Positions 43,619 to 55,735 of a stretch of DNA of 64,000 nt are shown piece by piece. The DNA is from Promerops cafer. Its lineage: Eukaryota; Chordata; Aves; Passeriformes; Nectariniidae. Under the pieces are notes generated by a model. It did no database searches, was not told the origin of the DNA, and saw only the letters and a program-made list of their open reading frames with translations. Position numbers and translations under genes: made by a program. The stretch is taken from NCBI GenBank assembly GCA_013398275.1, contig VZSE01004154.1:62001-126000 (forward strand), given 5' to 3'. The stretch's first letter is position 1, and every line of letters starts with the position of its first letter.

Positions 43619-46422
43619 TGCAAATTACTAAGGAAGTTTAAAGGGCTCCTCCAAATCTAAAAAAAAACCCCAAAAACCAAACAGATGACACTCCTCTGAA
43701 ATACAGAAATGGCATGACAAAGCATAAGTCAAATATTTAGCTATGCAAGTATAAAAGACAACAGCATTTTTGCTGGCATCATCAATGTTTTTAACTATTT
43801 ACCATTATCATGATTTTATCAATTTCTGCAAAGTTGCATGCAATTAGTTTCATTCCTGCCCTTTTATGATTAATAATTCAGATTTTCCATCATATTCTAT
43901 TTCATAAAATAGCAGGTTTGGATTTCCAAAGATGTTGATTATTTCAGTTACACAGTAGAAACATCTGTTCTTGAATGAAGCAGAAAAAGAAAGCTAATAA
44001 CTGCTCTAAAGAGACAGCCTTAAATAGCCTATGATATGCTTACAGGGTAAATTATCTGGTCAATTAAATGGCAGAAGTGCTGCAGTTATGGTTTAGACTT
44101 TCAAGAGAGACAGAGTTTGAACATTCAGAGACAACACCTTAACTAGTCAGACATTACAGAAAATTCCAATCCACAAACAGCGACCTTCTATCTAAGCTAA
44201 TAAATACCTTGCACACCCAGGCTCATCACCACCCAAGATGATGCAGGGCACAGGCAATTCTGACAAGATTTAACCTCCAGAGGTATCTGTGTCTTGGAAC
44301 TATGACTACCTGTTGAAAGGTATTTACAGAGAACATTTCTCTGTACTCTGAGGGCGTTCATGGGACACTAGGATTTTCTGGAGCCTCCGCCTACATTAAA
44401 CCATTTCCTGCTGCTCCAGGACAGGGTATGTACAAACACTGTTTTAATGCTGATTAAGTACCCTTGCTCCTCTTTTTAGTCCTTGAAAATACACTTAGCA
44501 TGAACTGACAATATTTATGTAGTCCTAGCCTGCTTTCTATGCCTGGAAGGCTTTTTCAATTTAAAGACAATTCCCTGGACTCTGCAGGAAATCATCCACA
44601 TCCAACATAAGACAGATGCAAACTACTGTTGGTACCATCGTGGTATTTCTTTGTGTGCAGAAGAGTATCTGTGGCTGAGAAACCACAAAAGATGGAGTAG
44701 GCCAAAGAGAGCTCCTGCCGCATTTCTGACCTGTTATCAAAGCTGTCAGAAAAAACAGAGCAGTTAATTGGCAATCAGGCCCAATAGTTGTCTCCATCCA
44801 TGCAGGCAAGTGGCAATTTCTTTTCCAGTTCTTCATTTCAAATTCTATTTGCCTCATTTCCACACGCAGCTGCTACTGCAGTGACAATGGAGTTTAGAAT
44901 GCTGACTCAAGAGCTTATTTTCTTTTGTTGCTATTCTTTTTGTCTGCATCAGGGACACACCTCCTCCATCCCTGCTGCAAATACTGCCTATTGCTGCATC
45001 ATTCTTAAAGCTCTTGTCTCTAATTACAGCCAAGAGAGAATCATTTGCATATACAGGTTGTGCTTTTATGTCAACAACCAGCTGGTTATTACTATGTACT
45101 ATCTATAATTACAAAACATGAAAATTCTCCTTCTCTTATTTGGCTTTGAATCTGCTATAGATTTTGATGGAAAGAAGTCCCCCTAAAATACAGTTTAACC
45201 TGCAGTATTCCTGTGTTAGTTATCCAGGACTCTAAGTTGATGTGATGAGAACAGGGTAGCTTTCAAGCATCATCTTTTAATCGCTCGCCAGAATAAACTA
45301 GGAGTTCTATCCAGTCTCAGTGAGAAAAGAATGCATTATAAGGTATAAAACACACAAAAGAAACTTTAAAACAAGAATTTGCATCACATATTTTTGCATC
45401 ACAGTAAGGAAAGAGGAAATGCTAATTAAAAATTACAGAAAATATTTGCATATAATAAAGATTTCAGCAATGGAACTAACGTAGAGAATGTTAGCTTGAT
45501 ATAAGCACACACACAGAGGCTTCTGATGTTCTTCAAGAAGATATAACTACCCAGGTTTGTTTGTTCTGTTTATTTTTTGGTTTCCTCTCCCCGACTCATC
45601 TTAGACTGAAAGAACTTTTTACTTATGCCAAGATTATTCTTGTCCTTCAAATAAGAAGATGATTAGAGGCCAACTGAATCGATCCTTTAATAACATTAAA
45701 GGACAAATTATTTTAGGTGTTGCACTGGTGGTCTGTAATAAAGCAGCAATGGAGATTAATCTGTATTAACTTAAGAAAAGCTAAGTTTTTAATCTTATTG
45801 TGAGAAGTCTCAATTTTTATGACAAAACGAATATTCATTAGAGAGTTCAGTGACTTTATAATTTTATTATTATTGTTGTTTGCCCTGGTATAGGATACGG
45901 GAAGATAGCTTATCTTCTCTGTATCACTGGTAAGGCTGCAGGAGACATCATTAGGAAAGAAATGCACTGTATGGTATCCAAAGTGAAAGAAGCCTTCATT
46001 ATGGAACATAGCCAAGGAATCACAGAATACCAGGTTGGGAGGCGCCACAAGAATCAGCCAGTCCAACCTTTCTTGGCAAAAGCACTCTCTAGACAAGATG
46101 GTCCAGCAGCCTGCCCAGCCAAGTCTTAGAAGTGTCCAATGTTGGGGAATGCACCACTACCCTGGGAGATTATTCCCATGGCTGACTGTTCCTCTTTGTA
46201 AAAAACTGTCTTGTGACCAACTGGAATGTCCCCAGGAGCAACCTGTAGGTATTACCCCTCCTCTTTTCCATGTGACTTCTTTTAAAAGGAAGTAACCACC
46301 CTTTAAATACTAGAACTGAGTGATAAGCTCGCCCCTAAACCTTCTTTTCTCAAGGTTGAACAAACCCAGTTCTCTCATTCTGTCCTCCTATGGCAGCTTC
46401 CAGTCCTCTGATCATCTCTGTG
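43619..46422. repeat. Duplicated block, copy A (2,804 bp)
   Basis: This block is repeated at a constant offset of 3,134 bp with no indels noticed and five substitutions seen by eye: 44493, 44719, 44788, 45593 and 45655, against 47627, 47853, 47922, 48727 and 48789. It ends inside the CR1 fragment, where copy A continues without a break but copy B stops at an N. Confidence 0.95.
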
Positions 46423-46530
46423 GCCCTTCTCTGGACCTCCTCCAGCCTGTCCACATCTTTCTTTCTGGCAGGAATCAAAACTGGACACAGTATCCCAGGT
46501 GTGGCCAGCTCTCTAATTAGTTCAGAAAGA
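46018..46530 (-). mobile_element. CR1-type LINE fragment, 3' end (in copy A)
   Basis: The sequence starting aatcacagaata at the low end and running through ccagtccaacc, cagcctgcccag and tctggacctcctccagcc is the familiar reverse complement of the avian CR1 3' region. The element therefore lies on the minus strand with its 3' end near 46018. It is 5'-truncated near 46530, as most CR1 copies are. No intact reverse transcriptase is present. Confidence 0.85.
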
Positions 46531-46650
46531 CCTAACCTAACACACCTGTAGACTGATGAGCACTGGGCTTTATAAAGAAAAAAGATTTAAAAAATAGATC
46601 CACTCCAAATGCATCAAAGAGAGCACCAAAAGGCCAAAGTAATTAGCTAT

Positions 46651-46707
46651 ATACATACATATACCTGTGTATGTGTGTGTGTATATATATATATATATAA
46701 AAATATA
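46651..46707. repeat. TG/TA microsatellite ending at an assembly gap
   Basis: Alternating tgtg units run into about ten ta units and stop at the N run. Such tracts commonly end contigs, which explains the gap position. Confidence 0.85.
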
Positions 46708-46752
46708 NNNNNNNNNNNNNNNNNNNNNNNNNNNNNNNNNNNNNNNNNNNNN
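46708..46752. other. Assembly gap (45 N)
   Basis: A run of 45 undetermined bases between the microsatellite and copy B. The true length is unknown. Confidence 0.99.
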
Positions 46753-49556
46753 TGCAAATTACTAAGGAAGTTTAAAGGGCTCCTCCAAATCTAAAAAAAA
46801 ACCCCAAAAACCAAACAGATGACACTCCTCTGAAATACAGAAATGGCATGACAAAGCATAAGTCAAATATTTAGCTATGCAAGTATAAAAGACAACAGCA
46901 TTTTTGCTGGCATCATCAATGTTTTTAACTATTTACCATTATCATGATTTTATCAATTTCTGCAAAGTTGCATGCAATTAGTTTCATTCCTGCCCTTTTA
47001 TGATTAATAATTCAGATTTTCCATCATATTCTATTTCATAAAATAGCAGGTTTGGATTTCCAAAGATGTTGATTATTTCAGTTACACAGTAGAAACATCT
47101 GTTCTTGAATGAAGCAGAAAAAGAAAGCTAATAACTGCTCTAAAGAGACAGCCTTAAATAGCCTATGATATGCTTACAGGGTAAATTATCTGGTCAATTA
47201 AATGGCAGAAGTGCTGCAGTTATGGTTTAGACTTTCAAGAGAGACAGAGTTTGAACATTCAGAGACAACACCTTAACTAGTCAGACATTACAGAAAATTC
47301 CAATCCACAAACAGCGACCTTCTATCTAAGCTAATAAATACCTTGCACACCCAGGCTCATCACCACCCAAGATGATGCAGGGCACAGGCAATTCTGACAA
47401 GATTTAACCTCCAGAGGTATCTGTGTCTTGGAACTATGACTACCTGTTGAAAGGTATTTACAGAGAACATTTCTCTGTACTCTGAGGGCGTTCATGGGAC
47501 ACTAGGATTTTCTGGAGCCTCCGCCTACATTAAACCATTTCCTGCTGCTCCAGGACAGGGTATGTACAAACACTGTTTTAATGCTGATTAAGTACCCTTG
47601 CTCCTCTTTTTAGTCCTTGAAAATACGCTTAGCATGAACTGACAATATTTATGTAGTCCTAGCCTGCTTTCTATGCCTGGAAGGCTTTTTCAATTTAAAG
47701 ACAATTCCCTGGACTCTGCAGGAAATCATCCACATCCAACATAAGACAGATGCAAACTACTGTTGGTACCATCGTGGTATTTCTTTGTGTGCAGAAGAGT
47801 ATCTGTGGCTGAGAAACCACAAAAGATGGAGTAGGCCAAAGAGAGCTCCTGCTGCATTTCTGACCTGTTATCAAAGCTGTCAGAAAAAACAGAGCAGTTA
47901 ATTGGCAATCAGGCCCAATAGCTGTCTCCATCCATGCAGGCAAGTGGCAATTTCTTTTCCAGTTCTTCATTTCAAATTCTATTTGCCTCATTTCCACACG
48001 CAGCTGCTACTGCAGTGACAATGGAGTTTAGAATGCTGACTCAAGAGCTTATTTTCTTTTGTTGCTATTCTTTTTGTCTGCATCAGGGACACACCTCCTC
48101 CATCCCTGCTGCAAATACTGCCTATTGCTGCATCATTCTTAAAGCTCTTGTCTCTAATTACAGCCAAGAGAGAATCATTTGCATATACAGGTTGTGCTTT
48201 TATGTCAACAACCAGCTGGTTATTACTATGTACTATCTATAATTACAAAACATGAAAATTCTCCTTCTCTTATTTGGCTTTGAATCTGCTATAGATTTTG
48301 ATGGAAAGAAGTCCCCCTAAAATACAGTTTAACCTGCAGTATTCCTGTGTTAGTTATCCAGGACTCTAAGTTGATGTGATGAGAACAGGGTAGCTTTCAA
48401 GCATCATCTTTTAATCGCTCGCCAGAATAAACTAGGAGTTCTATCCAGTCTCAGTGAGAAAAGAATGCATTATAAGGTATAAAACACACAAAAGAAACTT
48501 TAAAACAAGAATTTGCATCACATATTTTTGCATCACAGTAAGGAAAGAGGAAATGCTAATTAAAAATTACAGAAAATATTTGCATATAATAAAGATTTCA
48601 GCAATGGAACTAACGTAGAGAATGTTAGCTTGATATAAGCACACACACAGAGGCTTCTGATGTTCTTCAAGAAGATATAACTACCCAGGTTTGTTTGTTC
48701 TGTTTATTTTTTGGTTTCCTCTCCCCAACTCATCTTAGACTGAAAGAACTTTTTACTTATGCCAAGATTATTCTTGTCCTTCAAATAAAAAGATGATTAG
48801 AGGCCAACTGAATCGATCCTTTAATAACATTAAAGGACAAATTATTTTAGGTGTTGCACTGGTGGTCTGTAATAAAGCAGCAATGGAGATTAATCTGTAT
48901 TAACTTAAGAAAAGCTAAGTTTTTAATCTTATTGTGAGAAGTCTCAATTTTTATGACAAAACGAATATTCATTAGAGAGTTCAGTGACTTTATAATTTTA
49001 TTATTATTGTTGTTTGCCCTGGTATAGGATACGGGAAGATAGCTTATCTTCTCTGTATCACTGGTAAGGCTGCAGGAGACATCATTAGGAAAGAAATGCA
49101 CTGTATGGTATCCAAAGTGAAAGAAGCCTTCATTATGGAACATAGCCAAGGAATCACAGAATACCAGGTTGGGAGGCGCCACAAGAATCAGCCAGTCCAA
49201 CCTTTCTTGGCAAAAGCACTCTCTAGACAAGATGGTCCAGCAGCCTGCCCAGCCAAGTCTTAGAAGTGTCCAATGTTGGGGAATGCACCACTACCCTGGG
49301 AGATTATTCCCATGGCTGACTGTTCCTCTTTGTAAAAAACTGTCTTGTGACCAACTGGAATGTCCCCAGGAGCAACCTGTAGGTATTACCCCTCCTCTTT
49401 TCCATGTGACTTCTTTTAAAAGGAAGTAACCACCCTTTAAATACTAGAACTGAGTGATAAGCTCGCCCCTAAACCTTCTTTTCTCAAGGTTGAACAAACC
49501 CAGTTCTCTCATTCTGTCCTCCTATGGCAGCTTCCAGTCCTCTGATCATCTCTGTG
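46753..49556. repeat. Duplicated block, copy B (probable redundant contig)
   Basis: This copy starts on the first base after the 45-N gap and ends on the last base before the single N at 49557, so the copied segment is exactly one contig. About 0.2% divergence from copy A fits allelic differences. It most likely represents the other haplotype placed in tandem by the assembler. Confidence 0.9.
49152..49556 (-). mobile_element. CR1 fragment, second copy cut at the contig end
   Basis: Same CR1 3' fragment as at 46018, here lacking its last roughly 105 bp because the contig ends at the N at 49557. It is a copy made by the assembly or duplication, not an independent insertion: both flanks up to the breakpoint are shared. 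Confidence 0.85.
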
Positions 49557-52500
49557 NTGATTTTCCAATAAGGAAGTATTGCATCCAGCAATAAATTCTA
49601 CATGCTGTTAATGACACACGATTGCAACACAAAGACAGGAAACAATGGGCAAAAACAGAGCAAGAAGTGGGACTAGGCAATTCCTTTGGGAGACACGAGA
49701 TCACACAGAAGACCTTCCATTTGTTGAGCAAATCCTATAACAAGTGTCTCCTCAAGCCTATTGGAAAATGTACATTTGTAGAAACCACTAGGATCATAAT
49801 ACATATGACCTTTGTGGGTGTGGTTTAACCTTCCTAATGGAAATCATTTTAGTGTTGCTTTGCTTCCACCTTACTGTCCAGAGTCTAGAATATTTTTTAC
49901 CTTGTACTGACACAGTTAAAACTAGTGCTTACAAAGGAAATTCACAAGTCCTGGTAGAAAACCTGCTGCCCATTTCTGCTGTGTGGCTTACACTTGAGAG
50001 ATCCATTTTGATCCCTGTGTTTCTGATATATGACTACATATAGTTACTATTGGGTCCACTTCTATTTGCCATTAAAGTCAAGTGTATTTCTAACAAAAAA
50101 CTTCATTCCTGTTAGTCATTAACATGTTTTTCTTAGACAGCTCAAGAACACTATTTAAACTGCCCACTATAAGCCACAAAAATAATACTAACAGAAGTGA
50201 AGCAACCCCACGACCTCATCTTTTCATCCAAGAATCTGAAGCTGGAGTTTTGAACATAAATTAAACATTTAAAGGCACTGTTCTGAAAGCAAAACTCCTG
50301 CTTTTCCATTTCACACACATGGCAATGTATTTAAGCAATCCATGATTGCAGAACTACATTCAAATTAATTAGCAAGGAATTAACAGTTAGAATTAAGGTG
50401 AATTGGTAGAAGAAACTTCTTTACATGTGTAAACATCAAAATGTTTATACTGGTCCAGCAAGCATTTGACTGGGCATTGAACAGAAAAATTTCAATCAAT
50501 ATAATGTATTGTCTCATTTATCTGACATATTCTTATCTCTTCTCACCATCAATACAATTTGCCTTCTGGATGGGTCATTTGATACTCTCCAAAAATCAGT
50601 TTATTATACTGAAACCTATGTCCCATGCTGACTCATCATTTGGCTTCCCTGGACACAAATGTGCTAGACCCTCCTTCCTGAAGAGCTTGTTCAAGCTCCC
50701 ATCAAGCACCTTTCCTGCTCTTCCTGTTCCAAAGGCTTCCCTTGCCTCACCGACCTTGTCCCCATATGAGTATCTTTGCTTGTGCATCACTTCTGAATGC
50801 ATCCACACAGTGACCAGGAAAATGCCCTATCTCTGGAGGGCCACAGCTGGCAAGGATCACGCTTTCCAATAACACTAGAAGCTGCTACCTCAGATGCTGA
50901 GACCAAAAGCAAGGAAAAAATACAGGGTGAACAAAAACTACAGCAGCCAAACACAGGAATTTTGGCAAAATGAATTCCTACGAAGGTCAAAGCATCATAG
51001 CAGTTTTAGCATGCAAATATATGTTAGAAGGAGAGTACCAATAATATAGAGGAAATCTGATGAGAAACTAGGAAACAGTTTACTCATAAAACCCCTTTGA
51101 TAACCAGTAGTCATCTGCTCTGAAGAACCAATTTTTTTTTTAAGTCCTAACTTGGTGTCTCTGTGACATTTCATTAGAGCAAACTACACTAAAATATAAA
51201 TGGAAAGGCTACACTACTAAAAGCAAGTTCATTCAGGAACTCCATCCTCAAGTCACTCTTTTGTGCCTAGGCTGACATTACATATCAAGTTCACAATAGC
51301 AAAAGAGAGAGTTAAAAGACACATCAGCAAATGATACTCAATCTCTTTCTTTCTCTGTCTAGGTTTAGGAACATACAGCTTTTGTTAGCATGCAACTATA
51401 ATGACAAATATAAACTGCATTATTTTTAAAGGAAATTTCAGTTGGAAAACATCCTGAAATTCTTATTGAAATACCTGTATCAATAAAAAACTTATTCTCA
51501 GAGCTCACGATGTGTTGACAGAACCCTCATTTGACAGGAGGACTTTTTGGGTATCCCAGTACTCTCAAATAAGATTCATAGGTCAGAGTTTATGCTTTAA
51601 TTATTCTTTTACTTCTTTAATAAACTATAGCATTGCTGGTTAATTACTAAACAGAAAAGCTAATGAGAAGCAATAGTCTGGATTACAAAAATAACTTTTC
51701 CAAAAAACCCCACAAATTAGACCCTAAGCAACTAAAAACCCCATGAAATATGGAATAACACCTGTCTTCTGTTTTCAAATACTTCCCATTATTATCAGAT
51801 TAATTTTTTAAGCCCTGCTTTCCAGTAACTGGAAAGACTTGGAGTTTGTTTTAGAATTAAACAGATTCTTGTGTATTTTCTCAACCCCACAAACTGTGCC
51901 AAATTACAATTTGACAAGTTATGAGCTTCACAGTTTTTGAGACTTTGCTGGATTTTGCATTCTGCCTACTCCAAAGTGTACTCACCTTTGACTGTTTAAT
52001 CTGTTACTATGCCACTGATCTTTCGCAAGGCTGTCAGTATTTGTCCCAAGCCTCTGTTTCTTCCACGTTCGGTGCCACTTGAGAGGCAGGACATACTGTA
52101 CTCCCTATGCTTTGCTCAGGAATAGGCTGTAGACTTCTATGGCATTCATAACTTCAGAAAAGGATCTTTTTCTTAAGCCAACTAGAGCATTATGAACCAT
52201 TTTTCTCTTCTCTGAGCATGAAGATAACATTTAGTTAGCACATAACTGAAAGAGCAGAACTGTGAACAAAGCTCGAGGTGTTAAAACAGCACAACACTCC
52301 ACAAAACTGCCTTTATCCTGCCCTGTGCCTGTTCTTTGGTAGCTGAAGTAGGAAATCTCAGCTTGATACAAATAGTAAAACTCCAGCAGAGAGACACAGG
52401 CTAACTCTGACTAATGAACTTTGTTTTAAGGTCACCCCAGAAGTTAATCACGTGAATATCATTAAGAGTAACAATAGAAATGCATTCATTCTGCCCTCAG

Positions 52501-55500
52501 CAGTTGAATTTACAGCCACAGATTCTTCATACTCTGGCTAATTGCAGTTATAAAATATTACTGAATAGATGTGTGGCGCCAGAATATTTTCCAGCTTTCA
52601 TTAATTATCAGATGGCAGTATGGCCTTCTGACACCCACTAATGCCACCTTCAGCTCCACATGGTTCAAAAGATTATTAGATTAGACTGATCAGCTACTAT
52701 ACTGCAAGCAAGCCAGGATTTTCTGTCATGGAAAATTCATAGGTTATTTTTGGGTTTCTTTTTTCATTGGTCCAGCTAGAGGGAAAAGGAGGGTCCTCCA
52801 CAATACATGGCAAAAGCAACTGGCAGCATTTCAAAGCCAGTCTCTGCAGAGCCCACAGATGCCCAAGTGCTACCTGTTTGCCAGCTCATAGCTTTAAGGA
52901 GCTATGTTTGCCCAAGTGCTGAGGATAAAAGGAGCACATTAGTAAATCTGAGTAACTACAGCTAAATAGAGTATTGTTCATACCTTCTAAACTAGAAGAC
53001 TATCTGGGGCACACAGGAAGCTCATTTGCTGGCGCTGTAGTTCTTAATAATTAGGCCAGAATAAAACATCTTCAGTTGTTGTTGCCAACTGTCATTTTTA
53101 ATCATATTTTGCAGATTAAAAAGAACAAAATTCCTGAGCAAATTTTTTTGTAACTAAATTATTCAAAATCTCAGCCTTAGGATTCCTATGATTAGGAGAT
53201 AACTTTATATTCTTTAATGAAAACTATTTCTGATGCTTTGGTGAAAACTTTGCCATCTTTTGTGCAAACATCAGAAATCAAAATTTAAAAAAATAAGCCT
53301 ATCAAAATCTTGCGTTAAAACAATTTATCTTTTTTGATAGTTTGAGCTCGCAACATGAGCCGACATCCCTAAGCATTCAAACCACACATTGCAATTATGC
53401 AACAAAGTCATGAGTTTAAAAAAAAAGTCTAAACAAAAGATATATCCAGGCATTTCTACTAAAACAATGAAAATGTTAGATTTTATTCATCTGCTGGAAA
53501 ACAATGCGTTAAAGTGTTCATGATTTTTGTTCATTATTTGTTTCCTTTTTATAAATATCATTAAAAAATTCATCTTACAAAATATTGTTAGGTTAATAAA
53601 AACCTTTACAAAGCAAAAAACGATAGTTTAAAAGATTATTTGTTGCTTTAAAATTAATGACCTAAAGTCACATAAGGTGAGAAAGATACAATTACACAGT
53701 TATCTAGCATGTACTAGCTATAAGGAACAATACTTAAAACACAGAAAATACTGTAAGATGAATCACCTTTGTAATGAGCCTCTTTGCTGAAACACTGAGT
53801 AGTCTTAAGTATAATGTATTTACATTTGTTTTGTGTTAGCCATTTGAAGATGTCCCATGATAAAGTGACAACTGCTTGCTCTCACAGCCTGAAGAACATG
53901 CTACAGCATTCCAAAGCCGCCAGATTACAGACCAAAGCCTTTCCAAGCTGTGACACTTTCAGAGGAAAACATTCATATTTCTTACACTACTCCTAAGTCA
54001 TAACACTTGTTCAGACCTTGAGAGCAGATTTTCACATATTTGGCAAATGAAATACATAGCCAAAAAGCGACTCTTTGATGATAAGATGATCAACTGTCAT
54101 CAACAGATAAATCAGTTTGTTGGTAAATCAGCTCTTTCACAAGGACAAAACATCTTTGGAAGAGATCATACAAAAGAAGCATTTCATTTCATGTAATACT
54201 TTAACTGATATGCTTTGGATTTTAAGTTAGCTACAAGTCTACACCAAAGGAATCATGCTACTCCTACTGACCTTCACAAAAACTCAGCAACTCTGTCACA
54301 TTGTTTACTGTCACTTTACATGGTGACAATTAATGAAAAATTACTCATATTTCTAAGTATCCAAAATTAATGCTCTTGAACATTAAACAATACCCTATAT
54401 TTAAATCCCTGGTTTTAAGTTCCTAAACATGACACAGAAATACTTATTGTGCTCTTACTGTCACTCAGCAAGTCAGTGCTATGCTTACCTTTCCAAGCTT
54501 TCCCACTATTGCTGGACTGTCTCCTGCTGGGTGAGGAGTCCAGTGGGAAGCAGCACAACTGAAGTGACATCTTAATGAAGCACTTCTTAGGTAGCACACA
54601 GACTCGAGTCAATGACTCATCCAACATATGCTTATTTCACTGGGGAGGGCTGATATGGATTCATCCTATTGAGTTTAAATGCCTAGATATTAATGTACTT
54701 AGTAAAAAGCAGAATGGCAGCTTAAAGAATAAACTATATGGCAGAAGAGTCTGTTCCATAGATTTGCCACACCAAAAAAAAAAATCAGGAGGGAAAGCAT
54801 AAAGAGATTTTGGAATGCAACCAAAATTTGTGCTCCTATTATTATAGATAAGTTCATAATTTCTACTTTCTCCAAGGCTGTCAGTCTACCAGACAGAAGT
54901 TCACTAAAAAGCCCAGCGTGGCTGACCCAGTAGCTGTCTTCCACACAGCACAAGGGCTGCCATTTCAGGGTGCAAGCTACCCTATGAAAACAAAAACAAC
55001 AAGAGTTCCAGAAGGAGGGATTTGATCTGGCACGACAAAACCCAAGTTTTGTGTTGCTGCCAAGCTTCTCTTGGGAGCAGCTTTGGTAGGGGGTGACCAA
55101 ACTACCTTGCCCACAGTGAAGAGGCCAGTTGGGAGGTTTGAGTTTCAAGCAGAATGGTCAAAGATTCTGGAAATTTTAAGGAGTGAACACATTAATTTTT
55201 TTTAAATCTCTGGTAATAGCAGAATAATGAAAACCCTTTTGAGAGATCAAAGATATGTAAATGTCAATGATTAAGATGACCAAGATATCAGCTTTTAGAA
55301 GAATTTGTCCAATAGGTCTTGCACGAGTGAAGTAGTTACCTCTATATGCAACTCTAAGTAAGTGACAACTAACTCTTTCAAAAAAAGAGGGAATTATTGA
55401 TATGATTTAAATGATAACTCTCTTTTTCAAAAAAAGAAATGATTGTAAAATCTAAATTTATGTGCTCTAATATTTTGTAATTTGGGATGTGAAAAATCTT

Positions 55501-55695
55501 CTGCCCCATACAATTAAATACTCAGCCATAATTAATTGGCTGATACAGGTGATAATAAGTAAAATGAAATATATCTTTATATTCAGTTATTTCACATTGA
55601 ATACATCATATTATCTGGAAAGGGAGGAGGAAATCCCCACTACCTTCAATTAAATATATCTTGATTCTATAAATCAAGCTTGGAAGGACTAGAAA

Positions 55696-55735
55696 CATTG
55701 CAGAAGTAAAATAATCATTGCAGAAGTAAAATAAT
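55696..55735. repeat. 20-bp tandem duplication, 2 exact copies
   Basis: The unit cattgcagaagtaaaataat occurs twice head to tail without mismatch. The lack of mutations suggests a recent event or an assembly slip. Confidence 0.85.

Noticed and set aside
44561..44863. 100-codon minus-strand open frame present in both copies of the duplicated block (also 47695-47997)
   Set aside because: Its repetition only reflects the duplicated contig; two of the five substitutions change amino acids, and no known protein is recognised.
46035..46295. 86-codon plus-strand open frame in the CR1 fragment
   Set aside because: It is read through the antisense strand of the CR1 3' non-coding region and is not a gene.
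50441..50872. 143-codon plus-strand open frame, considered as a gene
   Set aside because: No recognisable domain, no splice partners, and AT-rich or pyrimidine-biased composition; most likely chance.
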